A DNA stretch of 64,000 nt, taken from positions 62,001-126,000 of the forward strand of contig NZ_JBHSKT010000002.1 in NCBI RefSeq assembly GCF_042657365.1, written 5' to 3'. Origin of the DNA: Adhaeribacter_A terreus (lineage in GTDB: Bacteria; Bacteroidota; Bacteroidia; Cytophagales; Hymenobacteraceae). Positions 24,286 to 31,943 of this stretch are shown here, piece by piece. The notes beneath the pieces were generated by a model, which worked only from the letters and a program-made list of their open reading frames with translations, was not told the DNA's origin and ran no database searches. A program made the translations under genes and the position numbers. Position 1 is the stretch's first letter. Each line of letters begins with the position of its first letter.

Positions 24286-25635
24286 GATCGTGGTGTTCAT
24301 GTCGAAGGCTTCTAAATAATCAGCAACTTTGCGAACGAACATGCCGCCCAGGGAACCATCTACCACGCGGTGGTCGTAAGAGTGGCTCAGGAACATAAAC
24401 TGACGGATACCGATCAGGTCGCCTTGCGGAGTTTCGATAACCGCTGGTTTTTTCTTAATCGCACCCAAAGCCATGATTGCCACCTGCGGCTGCATGATGA
24501 GCGGCGTACCCATTACGTTACCAAACGAACCTACGTTCGAAACGGTGTAAGTAGGGTTGGCCAAATCGGCAGGGGTTAATTTGTTTAAGCGGGCGCGGTT
24601 GGCCAGGTCGTTCACTTTTTTGGTCAGGCCGTTCAGGTTCATCTGGTCGGCGTTGTGAATTACCGGTACAATTAAGTTTCCGCTTGGCAAAGCTACAGCT
24701 ACACCAATGTTGATGTCGCGTTTCTTGATGATGCGATCGCCGTCTACGCTAACGTTGATCAACGGGAAGTCTTTGATCGCTTTCACGATGGCTTCGATGA
24801 TGATCGGGGTGAAGGTCAGGTTTTCGCCTTCGCGTTTCTTATACACGTCCTTCATTTTGTTGCGCCAGTTCACGATGTTGGTCATGTCGGCTTCTACGAA
24901 AGAAGTTACGTGCGGCGAAATGCGTTTGGTATCTACCATGCGTTGCGCGATCATTTTGCGCATGCGGTCCATTTCGATGATCTCTACATCGCCGGAGTAA
25001 GAAGCAGCCGGGGCAGCAGAAACCTGTGGCGCCGGAGCGGCAGCAGCAACCGGAGCAGCTTGGGCCGGAGCGGCCTGCGGAGCCGGAGCTTGGGCAGCAC
25101 CATTTACCTGCGGCGCATTACCACGGTTGGCAACAAAATCGAGAATGTCTTTCTTAGAAACGCGGCCTTCTTTACCAGTTCCCGGAATGTATTCCAGTTC
25201 CTGCATTGAAATGCCTTCTTCGCGGGCAATGTTGAGTACCAGCGGCGAATAGAAACGGCCTTCAGCAGGTTTATCTAATTTAACAGCCGTAGAAGTTGCA
25301 GCAGCAGCCATGGCCGGAGCTGCAGCAGGAGCTGATTGAGCCGGAGCCGGAGTTGCAGCAGCAGCCGGGGCAGCAGTAGCCTGACCGTTGTCGCCGCCAG
25401 TGCTGATGATGGCAATTGGTTTACCAACCGCAACCACTTCGCCTTCCTGGGCCAGAATTTCTTTTAACACACCTGCCTGAATGGCCGGCACTTCGGTATC
25501 TACTTTATCGGTTGCAACCTCCAGTACCGATTCGTCCTGTTCGATGGTGTCGCCAACCTGCTTCAACCATTTCAGAACCGTACCTTCCATGATACTCTCA
25601 CCCATTTTGGGCATCAGCATTTCTACAAGAGCCAT
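24283..25635 (-). CDS. Dihydrolipoamide acyltransferase (E2) of a 2-oxo-acid dehydrogenase
   Basis: E2 transfers the acyl group from E1 to CoA on a swinging lipoyl arm. The 450-residue product has a lipoyl domain (about 2-77; the lipoylated Lys is in EVATDKVDTEVPA), an Ala/Pro-rich linker (about 85-115), an E3-binding domain (about 127-165, SPLVLNIAREEGISMQELEY), a second Ala/Pro linker, and the catalytic domain (about 218-450) with HSYDHRVVDGSLGG, which carries the active-site His and Asp. Whether it serves pyruvate, branched-chain or 2-oxoglutarate dehydrogenase is not decided; no E1 or E3 gene is adjacent. Confidence 0.92.
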   Translation of the reverse strand: MALVEMLMPKMGESIMEGTVLKWLKQVGDTIEQDESVLEVATDKVDTEVPAIQAGVLKEILAQEGEVVAVGKPIAIISTGGDNGQATAAPAAAATPAPAQSAPAAAPAMAAAATSTAVKLDKPAEGRFYSPLVLNIAREEGISMQELEYIPGTGKEGRVSKKDILDFVANRGNAPQVNGAAQAPAPQAAPAQAAPVAAAAPAPQVSAAPAASYSGDVEIIEMDRMRKMIAQRMVDTKRISPHVTSFVEADMTNIVNWRNKMKDVYKKREGENLTFTPIIIEAIVKAIKDFPLINVSVDGDRIIKKRDINIGVAVALPSGNLIVPVIHNADQMNLNGLTKKVNDLANRARLNKLTPADLANPTYTVSNVGSFGNVMGTPLIMQPQVAIMALGAIKKKPAVIETPQGDLIGIRQFMFLSHSYDHRVVDGSLGGMFVRKVADYLEAFDMNTTI

Positions 25636-25693
25636 ATATTTTTGTTATTCGTTAATCGGTTTTCGTTATTCGAAGGAAATCAGAATATTGGCG

Positions 25694-25701
25694 CAAAGGT
25701 A
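25694..25701 (-). promoter_or_regulatory. Candidate -7 box for the E2 gene
   Basis: TACCTTTG on the minus strand, 59 nt upstream of the E2 ATG. A weak TTA occurs about 17 nt further upstream in place of TTG. Confidence 0.5.
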
Positions 25702-25760
25702 ATGATTTTAGCTAATTAACCTCGGGTTAGTAGGTTCGAATTTTTGAGATTCGATGGTTT

Positions 25761-25850
25761 GAGTTTTTGGGACGGGAGGGATAGCGTTTTGGTTTTGTTG
25801 GAATAACTAAAAGATAACTGAGTTTTTAATGCCAAAATGATAGCGTTTTT
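25761..25850 (-). repeat. Two tandem S1 elements between divergent genes
   Basis: GAGTTTTTGGGACGGGAGGGATAGCGTTTT ends at 25790 and GAGTTTTTAATGCCAAAATGATAGCGTTTTT ends at 25850. Both face the same way, 60 nt apart. Confidence 0.7.
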
Positions 25851-25880
25851 CTTATATTTAGGAGTTGTTAAGGTTTTGCT

Positions 25881-27398
25881 ATGAAAAAACTATTGTTTTT
25901 TGTTTTCAGCTTCTGCTTTTTGCTTCAGGCTCATGCCCAGCAAATCGTTCGGGAATGGGTATATAAACCAGATAATACAAGCAAGAGCTTTACTGCAAGC
26001 TTACTTACTAGAAATGGAGATGTATTGCTCACAGGAGCTTACGGTCCTAATGTTGTTGGTGCAATTTACCAAAAAATATACATGCTGGTTAAGCCCAATC
26101 TTGACACTATCTGGGTTAAGAATGGATCCTCAATCTCAAGGGGTGGAAATGATGGTATTATTCAAACTCCGGACAATGGTTTTGCTTATTATGGCGGCCA
26201 ACAGTATTCCAATCCTAATGCCGCAGGCCCCAGCCTACATCGATTAGACGCAAATGGAAATACCAGATGGACTAAGCAATATCCTACTGGTTATTGGGAA
26301 TTCGGGCAAAAGATTTTATTGGCACCGGATAGCGGTTTCTTCTTTGGCGGCTGGAGCCAAATGGCTGGCACTCCCAGGTCTTTTACTTTAGCGCGGGCGG
26401 ATAGTTTAGGAAACTTAAAATGGCGGAAGCATTACAACTGGCACCTCAACGATAATCTGTCTGATATTCAACATACCCGAAATGGTAATATCATCATGTA
26501 TGGGACGACAATTACCAATACAGAGCGAATAAAATTGTTACTCGTGAACCAAAATGGCGATTCTGTATTAGGACGGACATTATCCATTATTGGAGACCCA
26601 AACCGACATGAAAGGATATTTTGGGACCGTTGTACTATAACTTCTTTATCTGATAATGGTTTTTTAATAGCGGCTGAAATTGATACCATTCCAGCGACAG
26701 GGCAAAAATTAGGCATGATGGTTAAAGTAAATGCCAATCTACAACCGCAATGGCATTACATTCATCGCTCTATGCCCAATAATGTTTTATTCATTAAGGC
26801 AAAGGAATTAACAGATAGTTCAGTTGTGGTATTAGGGTTTTCGAGACAAGTCGCAGCGGGAACAACTCCAAACAACCAATTCTTTCTCTATCATTTGGGT
26901 AAAAAGGGGGGATTACAAAATATCTATACCTTTACAAGTGCATTAGGCCAGAAAATATTTCCCATAGTTATGGAAGCACTACCTGACAGTAGTTTTATTA
27001 TTGGAGGCTATGCTATAATTACTTCTCAATCATATCCTATGGCTTTTTATTTGGCCAAAGTGAAAATCCCAGGATTGCCACCTGCTATGCCTGCACCAGC
27101 AATTGTATCAGGTATTAAACCTGATTTTTCTCTTTATGAAATTAACTTAGGCCAAAGCTATCCCAACCCAACAGCTTCCGAAGCTATTATTCCTTATTCC
27201 CTGCCGAAAAATTACAACCAAGCCAGCATTACAATTAAGGAAATCGCAACCGGTAAAGAGATACGGAGATACGAACTGAAAAAGAATAGCAATTCTTTAA
27301 CTATTGATATCAGTAATTTAAGCAATGGTTTATATTTGTACAGCCTGGAAATAGATGATAAACCGGTGGCTACAAAGAAGCTGGCCGTAATGAAATAG
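25881..27398 (+). CDS. Secreted beta-propeller-like protein with T9SS type A sorting domain
   Basis: The 505-residue product starts with a signal peptide (MKKLLFFVFSFCFLLQAHAQ). The central part has repeated segments such as GGNDGIIQTPDNGFAYYGGQ and TSLSDNGFLIAAEIDT, a pattern seen in beta-propeller-like proteins of this group. The end (about 415-505) is a T9SS type A domain: LGQSYPNPTASEAIIPYSLP, then SITIKEIATGKEIRRYELKK and LSNGLYLYSLEIDDKPVATK. Surface secretion is inferred. It is visibly more AT-rich than the metabolic genes nearby. Confidence 0.82.
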   Translation: MKKLLFFVFSFCFLLQAHAQQIVREWVYKPDNTSKSFTASLLTRNGDVLLTGAYGPNVVGAIYQKIYMLVKPNLDTIWVKNGSSISRGGNDGIIQTPDNGFAYYGGQQYSNPNAAGPSLHRLDANGNTRWTKQYPTGYWEFGQKILLAPDSGFFFGGWSQMAGTPRSFTLARADSLGNLKWRKHYNWHLNDNLSDIQHTRNGNIIMYGTTITNTERIKLLLVNQNGDSVLGRTLSIIGDPNRHERIFWDRCTITSLSDNGFLIAAEIDTIPATGQKLGMMVKVNANLQPQWHYIHRSMPNNVLFIKAKELTDSSVVVLGFSRQVAAGTTPNNQFFLYHLGKKGGLQNIYTFTSALGQKIFPIVMEALPDSSFIIGGYAIITSQSYPMAFYLAKVKIPGLPPAMPAPAIVSGIKPDFSLYEINLGQSYPNPTASEAIIPYSLPKNYNQASITIKEIATGKEIRRYELKKNSNSLTIDISNLSNGLYLYSLEIDDKPVATKKLAVMK

Positions 27399-27402
27399 CT
27401 TA

Positions 27403-27434
27403 GACTTTTTTACCCTGAAAGAATAGCGTTTTTT
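27403..27434 (-). repeat. S1 element after the T9SS type A gene
   Basis: GACTTTTTTACCCTG is followed by AAAGAATAGCGTTTTTT, starting a few nt after the TAG stop. Confidence 0.7.
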
Positions 27435-27458
27435 AATGGAAAAATTCACCTTGTTGAA

Positions 27459-28109
27459 TTAAAGTGCTTTCCTGAAATGCACCTTGGAAATTTCTTCTTT
27501 CATTACTCTGCCATTTTCGCCTATCGTAATATGCGTTATAATGGAATCGCCTTCAATTGTTTCATTGCTTTCCAAACCGATAAGTTCGCTTTCAGATTCT
27601 GCACTTTTAATTTCGAATTTGTTCTTAGCCAGTAATTTTCCGGAAGATTCGTAACCCCAGCCTCCGTCTCCGCAACGGGAAGCGATGATGAAACTGTCGA
27701 TGGCCTTGCCATTTTTGTCGAAAATGCAATACTGCAGTAGATCGCAGTAGCTGCTTTCTTCTTGGGTAAGGATTACAAATTCTATTCTATCGGGCGTTTT
27801 TGTTTGCCACGAATAAAGGTAATCCCGGTTATTTCCTTGCCCAATGAATTTCCTTTTTGTATGCTGCCAGACCAGTTTGAACGTTTGAGAATCTAGCTCA
27901 ACATAATTGCCAGGCCTGGTTTCCCAGTTAAAAGTGTCTATTTCAAATGCAGTTAAATGTCTGAATTTAAAGTCCTTTTCCAGCTTTACCAAAGGACTTT
28001 GCACTTCTATTTTTTCGACGGGTTTTTCAGCTTTTTCTTGTTTGGATTCGTGTTTATTACAGCCTGAGAAAACCAGAGTAATGAAAAGAAAGCGGAGTAA
28101 TTTTCTCAT
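27459..28109 (-). CDS. Lipoprotein of unknown function
   Basis: The 216-residue product has a lipoprotein signal (MRKLLRFLFITLVFSGCNKH; the lipid Cys is residue 18, in the FSGC lipobox), then a Lys/Glu-rich linker. The mature part has no family I recognise; it includes WETRPGNYVELDSQTFKLVW and a cysteine-containing stretch (ESSYCDLLQYCIFDKNG, SRCGDGGWGYESSG). It is probably anchored to the outer or inner membrane on the periplasmic side. AT-rich and monocistronic. Confidence 0.6.
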   Translation of the reverse strand: MRKLLRFLFITLVFSGCNKHESKQEKAEKPVEKIEVQSPLVKLEKDFKFRHLTAFEIDTFNWETRPGNYVELDSQTFKLVWQHTKRKFIGQGNNRDYLYSWQTKTPDRIEFVILTQEESSYCDLLQYCIFDKNGKAIDSFIIASRCGDGGWGYESSGKLLAKNKFEIKSAESESELIGLESNETIEGDSIITHITIGENGRVMKEEISKVHFRKAL

Positions 28110-28162
28110 TTTAACTTTTTTTCACATTTAACAATCAAACCCTGAACAATCGGACCTATGAA

Positions 28163-29407
28163 CTACGGCAAACTCTGGCGCACTAAATTCAGCAACGTAA
28201 CAGCGGTAAACTCAATGTTCAGTTCGCGGCCTTTGTTGAAAAAGAGTTTTTTGCTGATGGTTTTGGTAGCGTCGGAGTAAGCAATGCAGAGCGTGCCGAC
28301 CGGTTTGTCTTCGGTTCCGCCATCCGGGCCGGCAATACCGCTGGTGGCAATTCCTACGTCAGTACCCATTATTTTACGCACGTTTTCGGCCATTTCACGC
28401 ACTACTGCTTCACTCACGGCACCGTGTTGTTCTATGGTTTCGGGTTTTACGTGCAGTTGTTTGATCTTTACGTCGTTGTCGTAGGCAATAATGCTGCCCA
28501 TGTAATACATAGAGCTGCCCGGAATGCTGGTAAGTTTGTGCGCTACGTGGCCGCCTGTGCAGCTTTCGGCGGTGGAAATGGTCAGGCTGCGGGCATTCAG
28601 CAACATGCCAATAGTTTCTTCTAACGTAACTTCGCCGTAGGCATAAATGAATTTGGAAATGAGGCTGGCGACGGCCGTAAGTTCTTTCAAAAGCTGGTCT
28701 TCCAGTTCGTCGGCATTGGTTCCGTGGCCGGTTAAACGCAGCCGCACCCCTGCCAGATGTGGTAAATACGCCAGCTTGATATTGGCCGGTAAAGCATCTT
28801 CCCACTCTGTAAGTTGCTCCGCCAGGAAAGATTCGCCGATGCCAATGGTCTGAATTACTTTATGAATGATAACCGGAAACTCGAATGAAGCCTGGATCTT
28901 TGGAAGCACTGTTTCCGTCATCATGTGCATCATTTCGTAAGGCACGCCCGGCATAGAAACAATTATTTTGCCTTTATGCTCAAACCACATGCCCGGCGCC
29001 GTACCCAGGTGGTTGCGGACCGGGGTGCAATTTTCCGGCAGAAAAGCCTGCTGGCGGTTCAACTCAGTCAGTTCGCGGCCGCGTTTCTGAAACAGGTCGG
29101 CTACATCTTCCAGCGATCGCTGATCCAGTTTCAAACCAACGCCGAAATATTCGGCCAGCGTTTTCTTCGTAATATCGTCGCGGGTTGGGCCCAGGCCACC
29201 GGTTATCAGGATCAGATCGGCTCGGGTTTGCGCTTCAATTAATGCCTGCGTAATGGCTTCGGCATCGTCGGCAATAGACGAAATTTGTTTAATGCGAACC
29301 CCGATCTTTCCGAGTTCGGTACCTAACCAGGCAGAATTTGTATCTACGATCTGCCCGTAAAGGATCTCGTCGCCAATGGTAATAATTTCAGCTAAAACCG
29401 GTTTCAT
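28163..29407 (-). CDS. cinA: CinA family protein (nicotinamide mononucleotide amidase)
   Basis: CinA-type proteins recycle NMN to NaMN through the C-terminal amidase domain and carry an N-terminal molybdopterin-binding-like domain. The latter (about residues 1-170) shows AEIITIGDEILYGQIVDTNS, LILITGGLGPTRDDITKK and NHLGTAPGMW. The C-terminal CinA domain (about 250-415) has STAESCTGGHVAHKLTSIPG with SSMYYMGSIIAY and GTDVGIATSGIAGPDGGTED. I chose ATG 29407; the frame extends seven codons upstream to 29428, but the shorter protein matches the family start. It would act with nicotinate phosphoribosyltransferase (33.3 kb) in NAD turnover, though the genes are not linked. Confidence 0.93.
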   Translation of the reverse strand: MKPVLAEIITIGDEILYGQIVDTNSAWLGTELGKIGVRIKQISSIADDAEAITQALIEAQTRADLILITGGLGPTRDDITKKTLAEYFGVGLKLDQRSLEDVADLFQKRGRELTELNRQQAFLPENCTPVRNHLGTAPGMWFEHKGKIIVSMPGVPYEMMHMMTETVLPKIQASFEFPVIIHKVIQTIGIGESFLAEQLTEWEDALPANIKLAYLPHLAGVRLRLTGHGTNADELEDQLLKELTAVASLISKFIYAYGEVTLEETIGMLLNARSLTISTAESCTGGHVAHKLTSIPGSSMYYMGSIIAYDNDVKIKQLHVKPETIEQHGAVSEAVVREMAENVRKIMGTDVGIATSGIAGPDGGTEDKPVGTLCIAYSDATKTISKKLFFNKGRELNIEFTAVTLLNLVRQSLP

Positions 29408-29485
29408 AATCTGGCAGGGTTTGTGCAAAGCATTGCGTAATATTGCGCTTAATATTTTACATCAAAGTTAACGACCTGAATACGT

Positions 29486-30226
29486 ATGAAAAAGTTAAGT
29501 TTCTACAGTTTTCTGATTTTTTTTGGATTTCTCACTTCCTGCGCCTCCGGCCAGTTCCCGAACCTGAGTAATTTACCCAATCTGCCAACCACCGTGGGAA
29601 GTCCTTCCGGTGCCCGACCAACCGACGCCGAAGTGGCCAACGGCTTAAAAGAAGCCCTGATCCAGGGCACGACCAAAGGCACGGCCCAAGCTTCGCAAAC
29701 CAATGGTTATTTCGGCAATTCGCTTATTCGTATTCCTTTTCCGCCGGAAATTAAAAAAGTGGAAACCACGCTGCGCAACGTAGGCATGGGCCAAGAAGTA
29801 GATAAATTTGTTTTAAGCCTGAACCGCGCCGCCGAAGATGCCGCCATCAGCGCCAAACCCATTTTTATTTCTGCCATTAAAAGTCTAACCATTAAAGATG
29901 TATGGAATATTTTAACCGGCGAAAAAGACGCGGCTACGCAATATTTAAAACGCACCACTTCTTCACAGCTAACTACAGCTTTCAAACCGATCATTCAGAA
30001 AAGCCTCGATAAAGTGAATGCTACCAAATATTACGGCACCGTCATTACGAGCTACAATAAAATTCCGCTGGTGCAAAAAGTGAATCCGGATCTGAATGCC
30101 TATGCCACCGATAAAGCTATTCAGGGTTTATTTACGCTCGTAGCTCAGGAAGAAGCCAACATCCGCGAAAACCCGATAGCTCGAACCACCGACCTGCTGA
30201 AACGCGTATTTGGTTATAAAGGCTAG
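29486..30226 (+). CDS. DUF4197 family lipoprotein
   Basis: The 246-residue product has a signal peptide with a lipobox (FLIFFGFLTSCASGQ; lipid Cys about residue 19). The mature region matches the DUF4197 family: EVANGLKEALIQGTTKGTAQ (about 55-74), NSLIRIPFPPEIKKVETTLR, SFNRAAEDAA-type segment LSLNRAAEDAAISAKPIF, and the end DKAIQGLFTLVAQEEANIRE. The family is periplasmic and all helical but has no assigned function. It is transcribed divergently from cinA with a 78-nt gap. Confidence 0.82.
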   Translation: MKKLSFYSFLIFFGFLTSCASGQFPNLSNLPNLPTTVGSPSGARPTDAEVANGLKEALIQGTTKGTAQASQTNGYFGNSLIRIPFPPEIKKVETTLRNVGMGQEVDKFVLSLNRAAEDAAISAKPIFISAIKSLTIKDVWNILTGEKDAATQYLKRTTSSQLTTAFKPIIQKSLDKVNATKYYGTVITSYNKIPLVQKVNPDLNAYATDKAIQGLFTLVAQEEANIRENPIARTTDLLKRVFGYKG

Positions 30227-30250
30227 TTTAAATAATTAATAATTCCGTAC

Positions 30251-30290
30251 TGCAAACCTGTGAGGTTTTTAAAACCTCACAGGTTTTTTT
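30251..30290 (+). terminator. Intrinsic terminator after the DUF4197 gene
   Basis: AAACCTGTGAGGTTTT pairs with AAAACCTCACAGGTTT, followed by Ts. Confidence 0.85.
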
Positions 30291-30296
30291 GTGCCC

Positions 30297-30357
30297 AAAC
30301 GGTAGGGTTTTTAGGTAGAAAATTATAGCGTTTTTCAGGCCGAAAATGCTATGGTTT
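30297..30357. repeat. Tandem cluster of three S1 cores
   Basis: Cores AAACGGTAGGGTTTTT, AAATTATAGCGTTTTT and AAAATGCTATGGTTT follow each other at about 22-nt spacing between the DUF4197 and DUF421 genes. The last is followed by GGGGCAGAAAAAGTGC. Confidence 0.75.
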
Positions 30358-30446
30358 GGGGCAGAAAAAGTGCTTGGCTGTAAGTTTCATAAATCTTATT
30401 GCGGCTGTTTTCAGTACAAAGTCAAATATTAGGTTTAAACTATTTT

Positions 30447-31139
30447 ATGGAACACGTTTTTGAATGGCGGCGCATTTTTTTTAACGATTTGCCGCTCATT
30501 TTTTTAGCCGAAGTGGTTTTTCGTACGCTGGTCATGTTCTTTTTTCTGGTGGTAACCTTACGGTCGGCTGGTAAAAGAGGCGTGAAGCAGCTTTCTATTT
30601 ACGAAGTGGTAATTATCGTGGCACTGGGCTCGGCGGCCGGCGACCCGATGTTTTACGAAGACGTGGGAATTGTGCCGGCTTTGCTGGTTTTCCTGATCGT
30701 GATCGGGCTTTACCGTTTCATAACCTGGCTGGCGGCGCGCAACCGCTGGTTCGAAAAAGTGGTGGAAGGCCTGCCGGTTTACCTGATAGAAGACGGGCAA
30801 TTTGCCATTGAAAAGTTTGGAAAAGAACACCTCAGCCAGGACGAATTCTTCAGCGAACTCCGCGAACAGCACGTAGAGCATCTGGGGCAGGTGCGCGTGG
30901 CTTTACTGGAAGCCAGCGGAGAAATGAGCGTGTTTTTTTACGCAGATAACGAGGTGAAACCCGGCCTTCCCATTTTACCCAACCTCTACGATGAACAATT
31001 CCAGACAATTCCGGCAACCGGTATTTATGCCTGTGCTTTTTGCGGCAACATAGAAGAAATACCGGCCGGCATCAGCCCCTGCGACCGCTGCGGCAAAACT
31101 TCCTGGGTAAAAGCCATTAATACCCGCCGCATAGCCTGA
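30447..31139 (+). CDS. DUF421 (YetF/YcaP-like) membrane protein with C-terminal CxxC pair
   Basis: This protein of about 230 residues belongs to the DUF421 family: membrane segments near residues 12-35 and 45-90 (VTLRSAGKRGVKQLSIYEVV, LLVFLIVIGLYRFITWLA), then the cytoplasmic domain with GLPVYLIEDGQFAIEKF and QVRVALLEASGEMSVFF. It also has a C-terminal double CxxC (CAFCGN near 193 and CDRCGK near 210), a rubredoxin-like or zinc-ribbon-like tail. I chose ATG 30447; the longer frame starts at a TTG at 30399. The family's function is uncertain (spore-related in Bacillus). A 250-residue-long homologue with the ribbon occurs in Bacteroidota. Confidence 0.75.
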   Translation: MEHVFEWRRIFFNDLPLIFLAEVVFRTLVMFFFLVVTLRSAGKRGVKQLSIYEVVIIVALGSAAGDPMFYEDVGIVPALLVFLIVIGLYRFITWLAARNRWFEKVVEGLPVYLIEDGQFAIEKFGKEHLSQDEFFSELREQHVEHLGQVRVALLEASGEMSVFFYADNEVKPGLPILPNLYDEQFQTIPATGIYACAFCGNIEEIPAGISPCDRCGKTSWVKAINTRRIA

Positions 31140-31145
31140 GAAAAG

Positions 31146-31185
31146 ACCCACCTAAATCCTCCCCTGATTCAGGGGAGGACTTTTC
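31146..31185 (+). repeat. REP-like C-rich palindrome
   Basis: GACCCACCTAAATCCTCCCC then TGATTCAGGGGAGGACTTTT. CCTCCCCTGA pairs with TCAGGGGAGG. It starts 7 nt after the DUF421 stop. Confidence 0.75.
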
Positions 31186-31295
31186 TTCGCAGGTGTAATC
31201 TGTCAGCTAAAGCAAACGGCAATGAATATTTTCTGAACGGTAATTTATTTGATTCTTGTGATTCTTGTGATTTTCTAAAATATGATTTCACAATT

Positions 31296-31815
31296 CCGCC
31301 AGCGCAGCGTCACACGAAAATCACGTTTGCTAGAAAGCTAAACTAAAAAAAGAAGCTGACTACGAAGGGAAACTGACACCAGTTTCTGTGAGAGCGGCCT
31401 CCAAGCTTACCGGTTCCGTCAGGAAAGCCGCCATGCGGCTAGGTAAGGTTGCAGCCGCGAATGCAGAAACGAAGCCCACCCGGTTTGAGGGTGAAGATTG
31501 CCGATGGAAGTTAGAAACCAGATGCTTAGCAAAAAGGTGTTTCAAAAAACGCTAGCACTTTTGGTTAAAAAACTGCTGTCCGCCGACAAGGTCTTTCAGA
31601 GCTACGCTCGCAATCTTCGCGCTCCCGCGCTCAATTGTGCTCAGGATGATAAAAATGGTATGCTTTTGAACTAAAAAACTCAAAATGCGGCTTCATAAGT
31701 TTCCTCGACTTCGCTCAGAATGACGAAAAACGGTATCCTTTTCGGCCTGAAAAGTCAATAGCCAACGCAACTACCAACCCAAAGAGATCTCTCCTTACGT
31801 CGAGATGACAAAATA
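31296..31815 (+). repeat. Composite structured repeat, copy A
   Basis: It aligns over its length with 55251-55640. The order of parts is the same: CGCCAGCGCAGCG; CTACGAAGG; nested stems from 31381 to 31470 (GTTTCTG/CAGAAAC, GCGGC/GCCGC, CTTACC/GGTAAG, AGCCGC/GCGGCT); ACGAAGCCCACCCGG and TTGAGGG; an S1 core CGCTAGCA; CTCAGGATGA; an S1; and AGAGATCTCTCCTTACGTCG near 31781-31800. Compared with copy B it has extra inserted segments (around 31596-31640 and 31675-31735). Confidence 0.7.
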
Positions 31816-31943
31816 GAGTTTATAAAAACAACTCACATTAAAACATCGCTATTAAAATATATATAACCCTGTAAATAAGCGAGTAAAACCAATTTCGGCT
31901 AGAATAGTATGTAAGGTGTGCCACCCATAAAACCCTGAAAGCT

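Larger units (their letters stand above)
31140..31943. other. Intergenic region of 804 bp: REP module, structured composite repeat A, more repeats
   Basis: From left: REP-like module (31146-31185), GCAGGTGTAA and AGCAAACGGCAATGAA text homologous to 12235-12260 and, in inverted form, to 55195-55215, a repeated GATTCTTGTGATTC stretch, then composite repeat A (31296-31815), and about 130 bp with no visible feature before the next gene. No credible gene. Confidence 0.65.

Noticed and set aside
31360..31545. Short minus-strand open frame in composite repeat A
   Set aside because: The frame is not kept in copy B, and the covarying stems explain the sequence better.
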